From contig JADJYK010000013.1 in NCBI GenBank assembly GCA_016719815.1, forward strand, positions 62,001 to 126,000: a DNA stretch of 64,000 nucleotides, in the 5' to 3' direction. Numbering within the stretch: the first letter of the stretch is position 1; each line of letters starts with the position of its first letter. The stretch comes from Chitinophagaceae bacterium (lineage in GTDB: Bacteria; Bacteroidota; Bacteroidia; Chitinophagales; Chitinophagaceae). Position numbers and translations under genes: made by a program. The notes below the pieces were generated by a model. It was not told the DNA's origin and did no database searches. It was given only the letters and a program-made list of their open reading frames with translations. Below, one piece after another: positions 16,597-25,999 of the stretch.

Positions 16597-18297
16597 TTAA
16601 TCTATCTTGTACTTACCAAGGTCAGCAGGATTTGTTATATTAATAAATTCCAGCTTGCCTTTGTTTTCACCCTGTGCAATTTTCAGAAATATATCTAATG
16701 ACTTCCAGTAACTATGTTCTCTGTTTGCATCCAATACCAGCAAATGTGCCATAATAATATTGCCAGCCATCTCCACTAAGCGGCGGGCATGAAAATCTGT
16801 GTATTCGTTATTATTAATTTCTGTTACTTTCTTCACTGCCTCTTCGTAGTCGTTAGCCATCTCAACAATATAGTTGCGGTAACCAAGTAATTCGGGTTTA
16901 ATTTCCATTTGCTCATAAGCCCTCATCTGCGCCAAATAACCACCGGTGGTTACACCACGAACAGCAGCCACCACCTGCAACTGTGTGGTTCCTTCATATA
17001 TGCTGGTGATACGGGCATCACGATAAATTCTTTCAATAGGGTAATCCTTCATAAAGCCCGAACCACCATGGATCTGCAGCGAATCGTACGCAACCTGGTT
17101 ACATATCTCAGAAGACAATCCTTTTGACATGGGTGTATATATATCAGCCAGTTTCTGGTAGGCTTTCATCTCATTCCTTTCTTCAGGAGTCAGTGTTCTT
17201 TCTTTAGCTATATGCTCATAAGCTTTGTACACATCTACAAAACGGCCGGTTTCATATAACAATGTTCGGATGGCATCCACCCGGGCTTTCATCTTCGAAA
17301 TCATTTCGTACACTGCCGGAAACTTGCTGATAGAACTGCCAAACTGCACCCTTTCTTTTGCATAAGACACCGCTTCACGGTAGGCAGCATCTGCTATACC
17401 AACTGACTGCGCAGCAATACCAAGCCTGGCACCGTTCATCAATGCCATTACATACTTAATCAGGCCAAACTTACGCTGACCCACCAACTCTGCCGGCGCA
17501 TTTTTAAATACCAGTTCGCAGGTTGGCGAACCGATAATACCCAGTTTGTGCTCAATCCTTCTTACCGTTACTGCATTGCTGTTGCGGTCATAAATAAACA
17601 TGGATAAGCCCCGGCCATCAGATGTGCCCTCTTCCGATCTTGCCAGTACTAATGAAATATGACCATCACCGTTGGTAATGAAACGCTTCACACCGTTCAG
17701 CAACCATTTTCCATCAACCAAGGTGGCTTTCAATTGTACCGCTTGTAAATCACTACCGGCATCCGGTTCTGTTAAATCCATCGCCGCAGTTTCTCCTGCT
17801 GATATTCTTGGCAGAAATCTTGCCTGCTGGTCTTCATCGGCAAATTCATGAATGGTTTCAGCACAGTCTTGCAAGCCCCAAATATTTACAAAGCCGGCAT
17901 CTGCTCTCGACACCATATCCGCCGCCATAATGTATGGTACAATCGGGAAATTCAGTCCGTTATACTTCCTGGGAAGTGTAATGCCCATCAGCCCGGCCTT
18001 TACAATCGCATCAAGATTTTTCTGTGTGCCTGCAGCATACTGCACATGCCCGTCTATCAGTTGCGGGCCTTCAGCATCCACACCTTCGGCATTGGGAGCA
18101 ACAGTATTTGCGCAGATGTCGCCAACAATTTCAAGCACCTGGTCGTAGCTGTCCATGGCATCTTCAAAATCAACAGGAGCATAATCAAATTTTTCATGCT
18201 CGGTATAATTTCTTTCTTTCAGTCCTACAATTTTCTGCATCAGCGGATGTGTAAGGTGAAATTTCAGTTCGGCGGTATCCAGATAAAAATTACCCAT
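16597..18297 (-). CDS. Acyl-CoA dehydrogenase family protein
   Basis: 566-residue flavoprotein. The N-terminal helical domain is followed by FAD/substrate motifs AAMDLTEPDAGSDLQAV, WLLNGVKRFITNGDGH and KLGIIGSPTCELVF, then the helical bundle with RVQFGSSISKFPAV, LQIHGGSGFMKDYPIER and YRDARITSIYEGTTQLQ. A C-terminal extension of about 120 residues makes it longer than the 380-residue core family. It oxidises an acyl-CoA and passes electrons to ETF, encoded directly upstream (etfB-etfA) on the same strand. The chain-length specificity cannot be read. Confidence 0.88.
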   Translation of the reverse strand: MGNFYLDTAELKFHLTHPLMQKIVGLKERNYTEHEKFDYAPVDFEDAMDSYDQVLEIVGDICANTVAPNAEGVDAEGPQLIDGHVQYAAGTQKNLDAIVKAGLMGITLPRKYNGLNFPIVPYIMAADMVSRADAGFVNIWGLQDCAETIHEFADEDQQARFLPRISAGETAAMDLTEPDAGSDLQAVQLKATLVDGKWLLNGVKRFITNGDGHISLVLARSEEGTSDGRGLSMFIYDRNSNAVTVRRIEHKLGIIGSPTCELVFKNAPAELVGQRKFGLIKYVMALMNGARLGIAAQSVGIADAAYREAVSYAKERVQFGSSISKFPAVYEMISKMKARVDAIRTLLYETGRFVDVYKAYEHIAKERTLTPEERNEMKAYQKLADIYTPMSKGLSSEICNQVAYDSLQIHGGSGFMKDYPIERIYRDARITSIYEGTTQLQVVAAVRGVTTGGYLAQMRAYEQMEIKPELLGYRNYIVEMANDYEEAVKKVTEINNNEYTDFHARRLVEMAGNIIMAHLLVLDANREHSYWKSLDIFLKIAQGENKGKLEFINITNPADLGKYKID

Positions 18298-18370
18298 GTG
18301 GATTATTTTAAAAATTTATTTTTTTGTAACCAGCTTCAGTTCCTAGGGGGGGTTCGTCTCTTATCTTCGG

Positions 18371-19423
18371 TTAACCTCGGGGGCCTCCCCTTAGGGGACA
18401 GGGCGCTATAATATTCTTCCTGTAATACTTTATCATCTTGGGAATAATATTCTCCAGGTTGCCCTGTATCACATAATCGGCCAGTTTGTTAATGGGGGCA
18501 TTGGGGTCATTATTAATAGAAATCACCATTGCCGATTCCTGCATGCCGGCTATATGCTGTATCTGTCCTGAAATACCACAAGCGATATACAGCTTAGGTC
18601 TTACAGTAATACCGGTCTGCCCTATTTGCCTTTCTTTATCGGCAAACCCGGCATCCACGGCTGCCCTTGATGCGCCTACTTCTGCCCCAATGGCATGTGC
18701 CAGATCGTAGAGCAGGTTAAAATTTTCTTTTGAACCTACACCATAGCCGCCAGCTATAATAATAGAAGAACCTTTAAGGTTCACCTTCGATTGTTCTATT
18801 TGCCTTTCAATTATCTTAACGGCAAAGTCAGCATCGTTCAGGTATTTGTTTACATCAATATTTACTACTTCTGCTTTATGTGATTCTGTAAGAATCTCTT
18901 TCTTCATTACACCTTCCCTCACTGTAGCCATCTGCGGACGGTTATCCGGGTTTACAATAGTAGCTACGATATTTCCACCAAACGCCGGACGAATCTGGTA
19001 CAACAGGTTCTCATATTTCTTGCCTGCTTTTTTGTCTTCGTATTCGCCAATCTGAAGGTCGGTACAGTCGGCTGTTAATCCGCTGGTAAGCGATGAAGAA
19101 ATGCGGGGACCTAAATCTCTTCCGATAGAAGTGGCTCCCATCAGCACTATCTGCGGCTGTGTTTCTTTAAATAAACCCACTGCAATGGCTGTATGTGGTA
19201 AAGTGGTGAAGGGATACAAACGCTTATCATCAGCTAAGTAAACTATATCCACTCCGTATTTGCTTACTTCTTTTCCCATTCCGGCCAGACTGTCGCCGAT
19301 TATCAAAGCTTCCAGTTTTACATTCAACTGGTTTGCAAGCGAACGTCCCTTGGTAAGCAATTCATAACTCACATCCTGTATCTTTCCTTCTTCTATTTCG
19401 CAGTAAACACAAACATTATTCAT
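18371..19423 (-). CDS. etfA: Electron transfer flavoprotein subunit alpha
   Basis: 350 residues. The N-terminal ETF domain starts MNNVCVYCEIEEGKIQDVSYEL. The FAD domain carries IIIAGGYGVGSKENF, GASRAAVDAGF, RQIGQTGITVRPKLYIA, CGISGQIQHIAGM and ISINNDPNAPI. With EtfB it carries electrons from the adjacent acyl-CoA dehydrogenase to the respiratory chain. The last 11 residues (APCPLRGGPRG) are read from a GC-rich palindromic repeat and are not part of the family. It lies 37 bases after etfB. Confidence 0.93.
   Translation of the reverse strand: MNNVCVYCEIEEGKIQDVSYELLTKGRSLANQLNVKLEALIIGDSLAGMGKEVSKYGVDIVYLADDKRLYPFTTLPHTAIAVGLFKETQPQIVLMGATSIGRDLGPRISSSLTSGLTADCTDLQIGEYEDKKAGKKYENLLYQIRPAFGGNIVATIVNPDNRPQMATVREGVMKKEILTESHKAEVVNIDVNKYLNDADFAVKIIERQIEQSKVNLKGSSIIIAGGYGVGSKENFNLLYDLAHAIGAEVGASRAAVDAGFADKERQIGQTGITVRPKLYIACGISGQIQHIAGMQESAMVISINNDPNAPINKLADYVIQGNLENIIPKMIKYYRKNIIAPCPLRGGPRG
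18379..18404 (-). repeat. CCCCTAAGGGG palindrome, copy 3, inside the etfA 3' end
   Basis: On the minus strand GCCCTGTCCCCTAAGGGG followed by AGGCCCCC. It has the same core as copies at 12360 and 12449 and encodes the C-terminal tail of EtfA. A further G-run at 18342-18350 may be part of the same element. Confidence 0.6.
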
Positions 19424-19460
19424 TGTTCTGTTTTTAATTAATAGTAGAATTATTCTGCTT

Positions 19461-20327
19461 TTATCCGATAGTGTGATTGGTAATCAGTTCCTGCATCAGC
19501 CACTCAATATCACCATCGTCAGTAGTCAGCACTTTTGATTCTTTGGCTTGGAAAACGATATTCTCCACTTGTCTTACTTTGGTAGGTGAACCACCGAGGC
19601 CTAATTGTGCAAGGTCGCTGTCCACATCTTTGGCGCACCATTCTGTAATGCTGAGATATGGCTTTTGATTAGCAGACAAATAGTCATCTGACACATTATG
19701 CCTTTCAGAAAGAGTTGTCGCCCTCTTATACTTCATCAGCCTTTTGGCATTTCTTGGGCGGCAATCAGGCGCCGTACTGTGAGCCGTTATAAGCAATGGT
19801 AATTGTCCTTCCACCACTTCAAAGCCTCTTTCCAGCCTGCGTTTAATCTGCACAGTTTTATCTTTCAGAGATATCACATCTTCAGCATAGGTTATCTGCG
19901 GGATGCCCAGTTTATCGGCTACCTGCGGCCCCACCTGCGCTGTATCACCATCAATTGCCTGGCGGCCTGCAAAGATTAAATCGAATTCGCCAATCTTACG
20001 AACGGCACGGGACAATGCGTACGAAGTGGCCAGTGTATCGGAGCCGGCAAAAGCTTTGTCCGTCAGTAACACTCCGGCATCGGCACCACGATACAATCCT
20101 TCACGTAATATTTCCGCAGCCCTTACCGGGCCCATTGTTAGCAGGGTAATATGCGTGTCAGGATATTTGTCTTTAACTTCCAGTGCCAGCTCAAGTGCAT
20201 TCAAATCTTCCGGGTTGAAGATAGCGGGCAGGGCGGCTCGGTTTACTGTGCCATCGGCTTTCATGGCATCCTTTCCTACATTGCGGGTATCGGGTACCTG
20301 TTTTACCAAAACAATTATTTTGTACAT
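19461..20327 (-). CDS. etfB: Electron transfer flavoprotein subunit beta
   Basis: 288 residues. MYKIIVLVKQVPDTRNV, NPEDLNALELALEVKD and FAGRQAIDGDTAQVGPQVADKL are the defining motifs, and ERGFEVVEGQLPLLIT and NAKRLMKYKRA precede a C-terminal part that wraps the alpha subunit. It is first in an etfB-etfA-acyl-CoA dehydrogenase unit. It binds AMP and completes the ETF heterodimer. Confidence 0.92.
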   Translation of the reverse strand: MYKIIVLVKQVPDTRNVGKDAMKADGTVNRAALPAIFNPEDLNALELALEVKDKYPDTHITLLTMGPVRAAEILREGLYRGADAGVLLTDKAFAGSDTLATSYALSRAVRKIGEFDLIFAGRQAIDGDTAQVGPQVADKLGIPQITYAEDVISLKDKTVQIKRRLERGFEVVEGQLPLLITAHSTAPDCRPRNAKRLMKYKRATTLSERHNVSDDYLSANQKPYLSITEWCAKDVDSDLAQLGLGGSPTKVRQVENIVFQAKESKVLTTDDGDIEWLMQELITNHTIG

Positions 20328-20471
20328 ACTTGTATTGTTGATGAAGTATGTACAAACATGACAAATCTGTTACAATCAAATACTGATAAAAATCAGCCCC
20401 CCCAATGTTTAAAAACAACTCAGAGGAGCTGAACATATCATTAGAGGGCTAAAATCCTTTTTTTCAGTAAG

Positions 20472-21296
20472 TTATTGCATCCCCTTTTCTATTTTGTCAA
20501 TTACACCTTGCGTAACACCGGTGAAACTGAAACCTCCGTCATGAAAAAGGTTCTGCATGGTTACGTATCTCGTCAGGTCGCTGAACAGGGTTACACAATA
20601 GTTTGCGCAATCATCTGCCGATGCATTGCCCAGCGGACTCATTTCTTCGGCAAAAGAGATAAAGCCGTCAAAACCTTTTACTCCGCTGCCGGCTGTGGTG
20701 CGAGTTGGCGACTGCGAAACAGTGTTAATCCTTACTTTATTTCTTACACCATAATGATAGCCAAAATTGCGGGTAATGCTTTCGAGCAGGGCCTTGGCGT
20801 CTGCCATTTCATTATAATCGGGAAACACCCGTTGAGCTGCAATGTAGGTCAGTGCCACCACACTTCCCCAGTCGCTGATAGCATTCAGGTTCCAGGCGGT
20901 ATGCAGCACTTTATGTAAACTTAGCGAGGATATATCAAGTGTTTTGTGGTTCCATGTATAGCTGATACCGGTATAATGATGGCCTTTCCTCATATTCATG
21001 CTCATCCCAACAGAATGCAGGATAAAATCAATCTTACCGCCAAAATGTTTCATTGATTCAAGGAATAAATGCTTTAGTTCGTCAAGGTGGGTAACATCAG
21101 CACCAATAACGGGTGCATTGCCACACATTTCAGATAATTTATTTATTTCGCCCATTCGGATAGCCACCGGGGCATTTGTTAATACTATTTCTGCTCCGGC
21201 TTCATAACATTTCAGAGCTGTCTTCCAGGCAATTGATTTTTCATCTAATGCACCAAAAATGATTCCTTTCTTTCCTTGTAAAAGTTTGGTTGACAT
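20472..21296 (-). CDS. fabI: Enoyl-[acyl-carrier-protein] reductase FabI
   Basis: 274 residues from the ATG at 21296 (MSTKLLQGKKGIIFGALDEKS); the upstream 24 codons are not family-like. The NADH-binding start GIIFGALDEKSIAW, then FILHSVGMSMN, the catalytic Tyr-x6-Lys in DYNEMADAKALLES, and NTVSQSPTRTTAGS are all present. It reduces trans-2-enoyl-ACP in the last step of fatty-acid elongation. It belongs to the divergent short-chain dehydrogenase type, the usual target of triclosan-like inhibitors. Confidence 0.93.
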   Translation of the reverse strand: MSTKLLQGKKGIIFGALDEKSIAWKTALKCYEAGAEIVLTNAPVAIRMGEINKLSEMCGNAPVIGADVTHLDELKHLFLESMKHFGGKIDFILHSVGMSMNMRKGHHYTGISYTWNHKTLDISSLSLHKVLHTAWNLNAISDWGSVVALTYIAAQRVFPDYNEMADAKALLESITRNFGYHYGVRNKVRINTVSQSPTRTTAGSGVKGFDGFISFAEEMSPLGNASADDCANYCVTLFSDLTRYVTMQNLFHDGGFSFTGVTQGVIDKIEKGMQ

Positions 21297-21334
21297 ATGT
21301 CGTTGGTTTTTAGGCGGTAAAAATAAGAAGTTGA

Positions 21335-21457
21335 TCAAGGTTTGCCAAAGATTAAAGTCACTAACCACACTACCAGTACCGTGTATAAAACAATAAATAT
21401 AAAAATTGACAGGATAGGAGTATCGCCTTCTGAAAGAATGCCGGAGTTATTTTGCAT
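21335..21457 (-). CDS. Possible small membrane protein (40 residues)
   Basis: An unassigned ORF, MQNNSGILSEGDTPILSIFI followed by a hydrophobic helix ending LVTLIFGKP. It ends 38 bases before fabI on the same strand. It overlaps the end of the next small ORF (ATG inside the last codons). The sequence looks like a one-helix membrane protein, but nothing confirms translation. Confidence 0.35.
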   Translation of the reverse strand: MQNNSGILSEGDTPILSIFIFIVLYTVLVVWLVTLIFGKP

Positions 21458-21533
21458 TCTTCAAGACTTCAACAACAAACCAACAGACTATTAAAGCCAC
21501 AATTAGTAGTCTGCAGAAAGCAATGGTACGCAT
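21447..21533 (-). CDS. Possible small membrane protein (28 residues)
   Basis: MRTIAFCRLLIVALIVCWFV then VEVLKNAK and a stop. It is strongly hydrophobic and overlaps the start of the 40-residue ORF by 11 bases, like a translationally coupled pair. It could also be chance or the broken halves of one gene. The remaining bases between fabI and the KASIII gene hold only the -7 box at 21618-21625. Confidence 0.25.
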   Translation of the reverse strand: MRTIAFCRLLIVALIVCWFVVEVLKNAK

Positions 21534-21617
21534 TGATTTGTAATTAATTTTCAATTCTTAACCAATCTGGAAACATAATAAAAATGAATGCAAACAACTG
21601 TTAAGCAATAATTAAGT

Positions 21618-21625
21618 TACCTTTG
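21618..21625 (+). promoter_or_regulatory. -7 box upstream of the KASIII gene
   Basis: TACCTTTG, a full match to TAnnTTTG, 43 bases before the ATG at 21669. A -33 TTG at the expected spacing is not obvious. Confidence 0.45.
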
Positions 21626-21668
21626 TAGCTTTCTTCCACCTATCAACTTCAGGAAGTTTAATTGAAAT

Positions 21669-22735
21669 ATGAAAACAATTATTACAGGAACAGGTTGCTA
21701 TATTCCTCCGGTTATCAAAACCAACCGGGATTTTACCGTACAGGATTTTTATGCTGAAGATTCTACCCGCATTACCACTCCACCTCAGGAAATAGTGAAC
21801 AAGTTCCGGGAAATAACAGGTATTGAAGAAAGGCGTTATGCCAATGAAGAAATGAACTCGTCCGATATGGCCATCATTGCCGCAAAGGCAGCCATTGAAG
21901 ACAGCGGCATCAATCCCGAAGAACTTGACCAGATTATTTTGGCGCACAATTTTGGCAACGTCATCAAACATACAATACAAACTGATGTCCTGCCAGCTCT
22001 TGCATCAGGGTAAAGCATGGCCTTGGCATAAAAAATCCCAATTGTGTAGCCTACGATATTTTGTTTGGGTGCCCCGGCTGGGTACAGGGTGTTATCCAAG
22101 CTGATAATTATTTTAAAGCTGGCTCAGCAAAAAAGGTACTGGTCATCGGCACAGAAACCCTTAGCCGTGTACTGGATGTGTACGACCGTGACAGTATGAT
22201 TTTTTCAGATGGCGCCGGTGCCACAGTGCTGGAGTATAAAGACAATGCAACTAACAGCGGTGTACTTTCATGGAGTGTGCAAAGTCATTGTATTGATGAA
22301 GCTTTTTACCTGTATCTCGGCAAAAGTAATTTTCCTGGCAGCGACCCCCGCATACGATACATTAAAATGAAAGGCCGCAAAGTATATGAATATGCCATGC
22401 AGCATGTGCCGGCAGCCATGAAAGATGCGCTGGACAAAGCCGGTGTGTCTATTACGGAAGTAAAAAAAGTTTTCATCCACCAGGCCAACGAAAAAATGGA
22501 TGAAGGCATCATTAAGCGGCTTTACAGGCTATATGGTTTAAAAGAAATTCCCGAACACATCATGCCCATGAACATTCATAAACTGGGCAACAGTTCTGTA
22601 GCCACAATCCCTACCCTGTTTGATATGGTGCGGAAAGGACATTGGGACATACACGACCTGCAGGAAGGTGATATTATCATGTTCGCCTCCGTTGGTGCCG
22701 GTATGAATATCAATGCCATCTGTTACCGGATGTAA
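21669..22735 (+). CDS. 3-oxoacyl-ACP synthase III family enzyme (one frameshift)
   Basis: Thiolase-fold condensing enzyme of about 355 residues. MKTIITGTGCYIPPVIKTN, ITGIEERRYA and SSDMAIIAAKAAIEDSGI form the N-terminal half. The catalytic Cys is in LFGCPGWVQGV, the His in VFIHQANEKM and the Asn in HKLGNSSVATIPTL. The frame breaks in GGG at 22008-22010, where one G is missing (ASG/VKHGLGIKNPN). It condenses an acyl-CoA with malonyl-ACP. The less usual GNSSVAT motif suggests a paralogue rather than the main FabH. Confidence 0.8.
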
Positions 22736-22768
22736 CAGCAGCCCAAACCCCACTTCCCCCGTTTCCTT

Positions 22769-22776
22769 TATCTTCG
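22769..22776 (+). promoter_or_regulatory. Possible -7 box upstream of pheT
   Basis: TATCTTCG 24 bases before the pheT ATG, in the short gap after the KASIII gene. No -33 partner was found. Confidence 0.3.
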
Positions 22777-22800
22777 CAGCAATAAAATGTTGCTAAGAAA

Positions 22801-25248
22801 ATGACGATTTCGTATAAATGGCTGAGCGAATACCTGCCTGTGACTGTTGACCCCGAAAGACTGAGCCGCATCCTTACTTCCATCGGTCTGGAAGTTGAAA
22901 GCATGTATAAATATGAAGAGGTAAAAGGCGGAATGAAGGGATTGGTTATTGGAGAAGTACTTTCTGCCGAAAAACATCCGAATGCTGATAAACTCACCCT
23001 TACCAAAGTAAATACCGGCAACGGCGACTCGCTGCAAATTGTTTGCGGTGCACCCAATGTTGCTGCCGGACAAAAAGTGGTCGTAGCCACCGTTGGCACC
23101 ACAATCTATCCCACCGAAGGCGACCCGCTGACCATGAAAGTCGCCAAAATTCGCAGTGTGGAAAGCTATGGAATGATTTGCGCCGAAGATGAAATTGGCC
23201 TCGGCACTTCTCATGCCGGCATTATGGTGCTGCCCGAAGATGTAAAAGTGGGCACTCCGGCTGTTGATTATTTCCAGCCTTTTGATGATATTATTTATGA
23301 AATCGGCCTCACCCCCAACCGCATGGATGCCATGAGCCATTGGGGTGTGGCAAGAGATATTTGTGCTTACCTCAACCATCACGACAAGGCCGACATAAAA
23401 CCCAAACTGCCCAACAACAATGGCTTTAAAGTAGATAATACTTCTTTGCCCGTAGAAGTTGTAATAGAAAATGATAAGGCCTGTCCCCGATACAGTGGTG
23501 TAAGCATTGCAAACGTTGCTGTAAAAGAATCACCCAAATGGCTGCAGCAGAAATTGAAAGCCATTGGCCTTCGCCCCATCAATAACATTGTTGACATAAC
23601 CAACTTCATCCAGCATGAAACAGGCCAGCCCTTACATGCTTTTGATGCAGATAGAATTGGTGGTAAAAAAGTGGTGGTAAAAAATCTGCCTGAAAGCTCT
23701 CCTTTTGTTACACTCGATGAAAAAGAACGTAAACTCAGTGCTGACGACCTGATGATTTGCGACGCCACCGAAGGCATGTGCATTGCCGGTGTTTTTGGCG
23801 GACTACACAGCGGTGTAACCGACACAACCAAAAACATTTTCCTCGAAAGTGCCTTTTTCGATGGCATCACTTTACGCAAAACATCCTTCCGTCACGGATT
23901 GAGAACCGATGCAGCCACCCGTTTTGAAAAAGGAACAGATATTTCTGCCACCGTTAATGTATTAAAAAGAGCCGCCCTGATGATTAAAGAATTGGGCGGC
24001 GGCGAAATCGCTTCCGAAGTGGTGGATGTATATCCGGCAAAAAAAGATAAAACAGAAGTGGCAGTCAAGTGGCATTACATCAAAAAACTGAGTGGCAAAA
24101 ACTATCACCCCGATGCAGTGAAAAATATTTTAACCAGTCTTGGCTTCGAAATGATAAAAGAGGGTATTGACGAAATAAGAGTTTCTGTTCCATATCACAA
24201 ACCCGACATTAGCCTGCCGGCAGATATTGTGGAGGAAATTGTACGGATTGACGGTCTTGATAATATCGAAATCCCCGATGCCATCACCATCACTCCCGCA
24301 GTTGAAGAAAATTATTCAGCCGAAGTGTACCGGGAAAAAGTGGCCAACTATCTCGCCGGTCTTGGTTTCAACGAAATGATGACCAACTCCATCACCAATG
24401 CTGCCTATTATTCAGAAGAAGAACAGCAAAGCATGGTGAAGATGATTAACAGCCTGAGCGCCGAGCTGAATATTATGCGCAACTCTCTCTTCGAAACTTC
24501 GTTGGAAGTAGTGGCGCACAACCTCAATCATAAAAACAATTCGCTTCGCCTGTTCGAGTTTGGCAAAGCATACAGCACCAGTGGCGCTGCTAAGCCTGCC
24601 TTGCCGGCAGGCAGGTACACCGAACTTGACCGCCTGGCTATAGTCATCAGCGGCAACAAAACGGAAGACAACTGGAAACAAAAAGCCGTGGCCTCAGATT
24701 TTTATTTACTGAAAGGAACCGCAGAAGCTATTTTCAGGTCACTGGGTATTCTGGATATTGCTGTTGAAACAGTGGCCGTACCCAAACTCGACAATTACCT
24801 GGTGTTTAAATACAACCGTGAGATTATCGGCGGTACAGGCGAAGTAAAGAAAACAGTACTCAGCAAGTTTGGCATCAAACAGCCGGTGTACTATGCAGAA
24901 TTCAGTTGGGCACAGATTGCCGCCATCGCCGCACAGCAAAACCGCAAGGTGAAAGAACTGCCCAAATATCCTGCCGTACAAAGAGACATCTCCATGGTGG
25001 TGCCCAAAGAACTGGCCTGGGAACAAGTAGAACAAACAGTGCAAAAAGTTAAAATCAGTACTTTACAGGAGGTGAGACTGTTCGACATTTTTGAAAGTGA
25101 AAAACTCGGTGCCGGTAAAAAATCTGTAGCCGTAAACTTCACCTTCCTCGACGAACAAAAAACCCTGACCGATAAAGAAATTGACGGCTGGATGAATAAG
25201 ATAATGACATCACTTGAAAAAGAACTAAGTGCAGAAATCAGGAAGTGA
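22801..25248 (+). CDS. pheT: Phenylalanyl-tRNA synthetase beta subunit
   Basis: 815 residues, uninterrupted. MTISYKWLSEYLPVTVDPE starts the protein. An EMAP/tRNA-binding domain covers about 40-150 (GEVLSAEKHPNADKLTLTKVN, IVCGAPNVAAGQKVVVA), followed by the B3/B4 editing domain (NNIVDITNFIQHETGQPLHAFD, FRHGLRTDAATRFEKG), B5, the catalytic-like core and a C-terminal ferredoxin-like anticodon domain (KYPAVQRDISMVV...LTDKEIDGWM). With PheS it charges tRNA-Phe; pheS is not in the window. Confidence 0.95.
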   Translation: MTISYKWLSEYLPVTVDPERLSRILTSIGLEVESMYKYEEVKGGMKGLVIGEVLSAEKHPNADKLTLTKVNTGNGDSLQIVCGAPNVAAGQKVVVATVGTTIYPTEGDPLTMKVAKIRSVESYGMICAEDEIGLGTSHAGIMVLPEDVKVGTPAVDYFQPFDDIIYEIGLTPNRMDAMSHWGVARDICAYLNHHDKADIKPKLPNNNGFKVDNTSLPVEVVIENDKACPRYSGVSIANVAVKESPKWLQQKLKAIGLRPINNIVDITNFIQHETGQPLHAFDADRIGGKKVVVKNLPESSPFVTLDEKERKLSADDLMICDATEGMCIAGVFGGLHSGVTDTTKNIFLESAFFDGITLRKTSFRHGLRTDAATRFEKGTDISATVNVLKRAALMIKELGGGEIASEVVDVYPAKKDKTEVAVKWHYIKKLSGKNYHPDAVKNILTSLGFEMIKEGIDEIRVSVPYHKPDISLPADIVEEIVRIDGLDNIEIPDAITITPAVEENYSAEVYREKVANYLAGLGFNEMMTNSITNAAYYSEEEQQSMVKMINSLSAELNIMRNSLFETSLEVVAHNLNHKNNSLRLFEFGKAYSTSGAAKPALPAGRYTELDRLAIVISGNKTEDNWKQKAVASDFYLLKGTAEAIFRSLGILDIAVETVAVPKLDNYLVFKYNREIIGGTGEVKKTVLSKFGIKQPVYYAEFSWAQIAAIAAQQNRKVKELPKYPAVQRDISMVVPKELAWEQVEQTVQKVKISTLQEVRLFDIFESEKLGAGKKSVAVNFTFLDEQKTLTDKEIDGWMNKIMTSLEKELSAEIRK

Positions 25249-25283
25249 TGGAATTTTGATGACCCCTTTTTTGAATTTTCTGA

Positions 25284-25568
25284 ATGAACACAGAGCAGCA
25301 ACTTAAACGCATACAGGATAAACTGCAGCAACTGCTGAAGCAGCATGCTGCGGTGCAGAAAGAGAATGCTGCCCTGAAACAGGAGTTGCAGGTTGCCGGT
25401 AAAAAGATTAGCGACAGCCAGCAAACCATTGACGAACTGAAACAGCAAACCAGTATTTTAAAAGTAAATGCTGATGCCATGAGCGATGCCGACAAAAAAG
25501 AATTTGAAAAAAGGCTCAGTCATTACATAAAAGAAATTGACCGCTGCATTGCCCTGCTGGGAGAATAA
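25284..25568 (+). CDS. Coiled-coil protein next to zapA
   Basis: 94 residues, almost entirely one heptad-repeat coiled coil rich in Gln, Lys and Glu (LKRIQDKLQQLLKQHAAVQKE, LKQELQVAGKKISDSQ) with a C-terminal RCIALLGE. It sits between pheT and zapA, 54 bases before zapA. The shape recalls ZapB-type division proteins, but that is only an inference from position and composition. Confidence 0.65.
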   Translation: MNTEQQLKRIQDKLQQLLKQHAAVQKENAALKQELQVAGKKISDSQQTIDELKQQTSILKVNADAMSDADKKEFEKRLSHYIKEIDRCIALLGE

Positions 25569-25622
25569 TGTCGCACTGAGCCTAACGAAGTGCAGCGTTT
25601 GGCCTGAACAAAAAAACAATTA

Positions 25623-25916
25623 ATGTCCGAACTCATTCCCATATCAGCCCTTATTGGCGACCGCACCTACCGCATCAAAATAGAACCAAAAGATGAGGAG
25701 GTCGTACGCAAAACATTAAAGGTTGTTAACGAAAAAATTGTGGAATTCAGAACACAGTTTGCCGGTAAAGATATGCAGGACTATATCGCTATGGTACTCA
25801 TTTGGTTTGCCACCGAGCAGGAAGAACAGGCGGCTGCCGGTATGGAGCAACAAAGCCTCTCCGAAAAACTCAACTTTCTTGAAAAGCTCATTGATGGCGG
25901 ATTGCAAAATAATTAG
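25623..25916 (+). CDS. zapA: Cell division protein ZapA
   Basis: 97 residues: ISALIGDRTYRIKIEPKDEE then VVRKTLKVVNEKIVEFRTQF, MQDYIAMVLIWFATE and a C-terminal helix. This is the ZapA fold: an N-terminal beta domain and a long helix for tetramerisation. ZapA cross-links FtsZ protofilaments at the division ring. A coiled-coil gene precedes it. Confidence 0.88.
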   Translation: MSELIPISALIGDRTYRIKIEPKDEEVVRKTLKVVNEKIVEFRTQFAGKDMQDYIAMVLIWFATEQEEQAAAGMEQQSLSEKLNFLEKLIDGGLQNN

Positions 25917-25999
25917 TGATTACAATTATGTAGTCAGCACCATGCTATACGTCGTCATACTTAAAGATTAAACATTTGGCTATATAAAACAAGTCCTTT

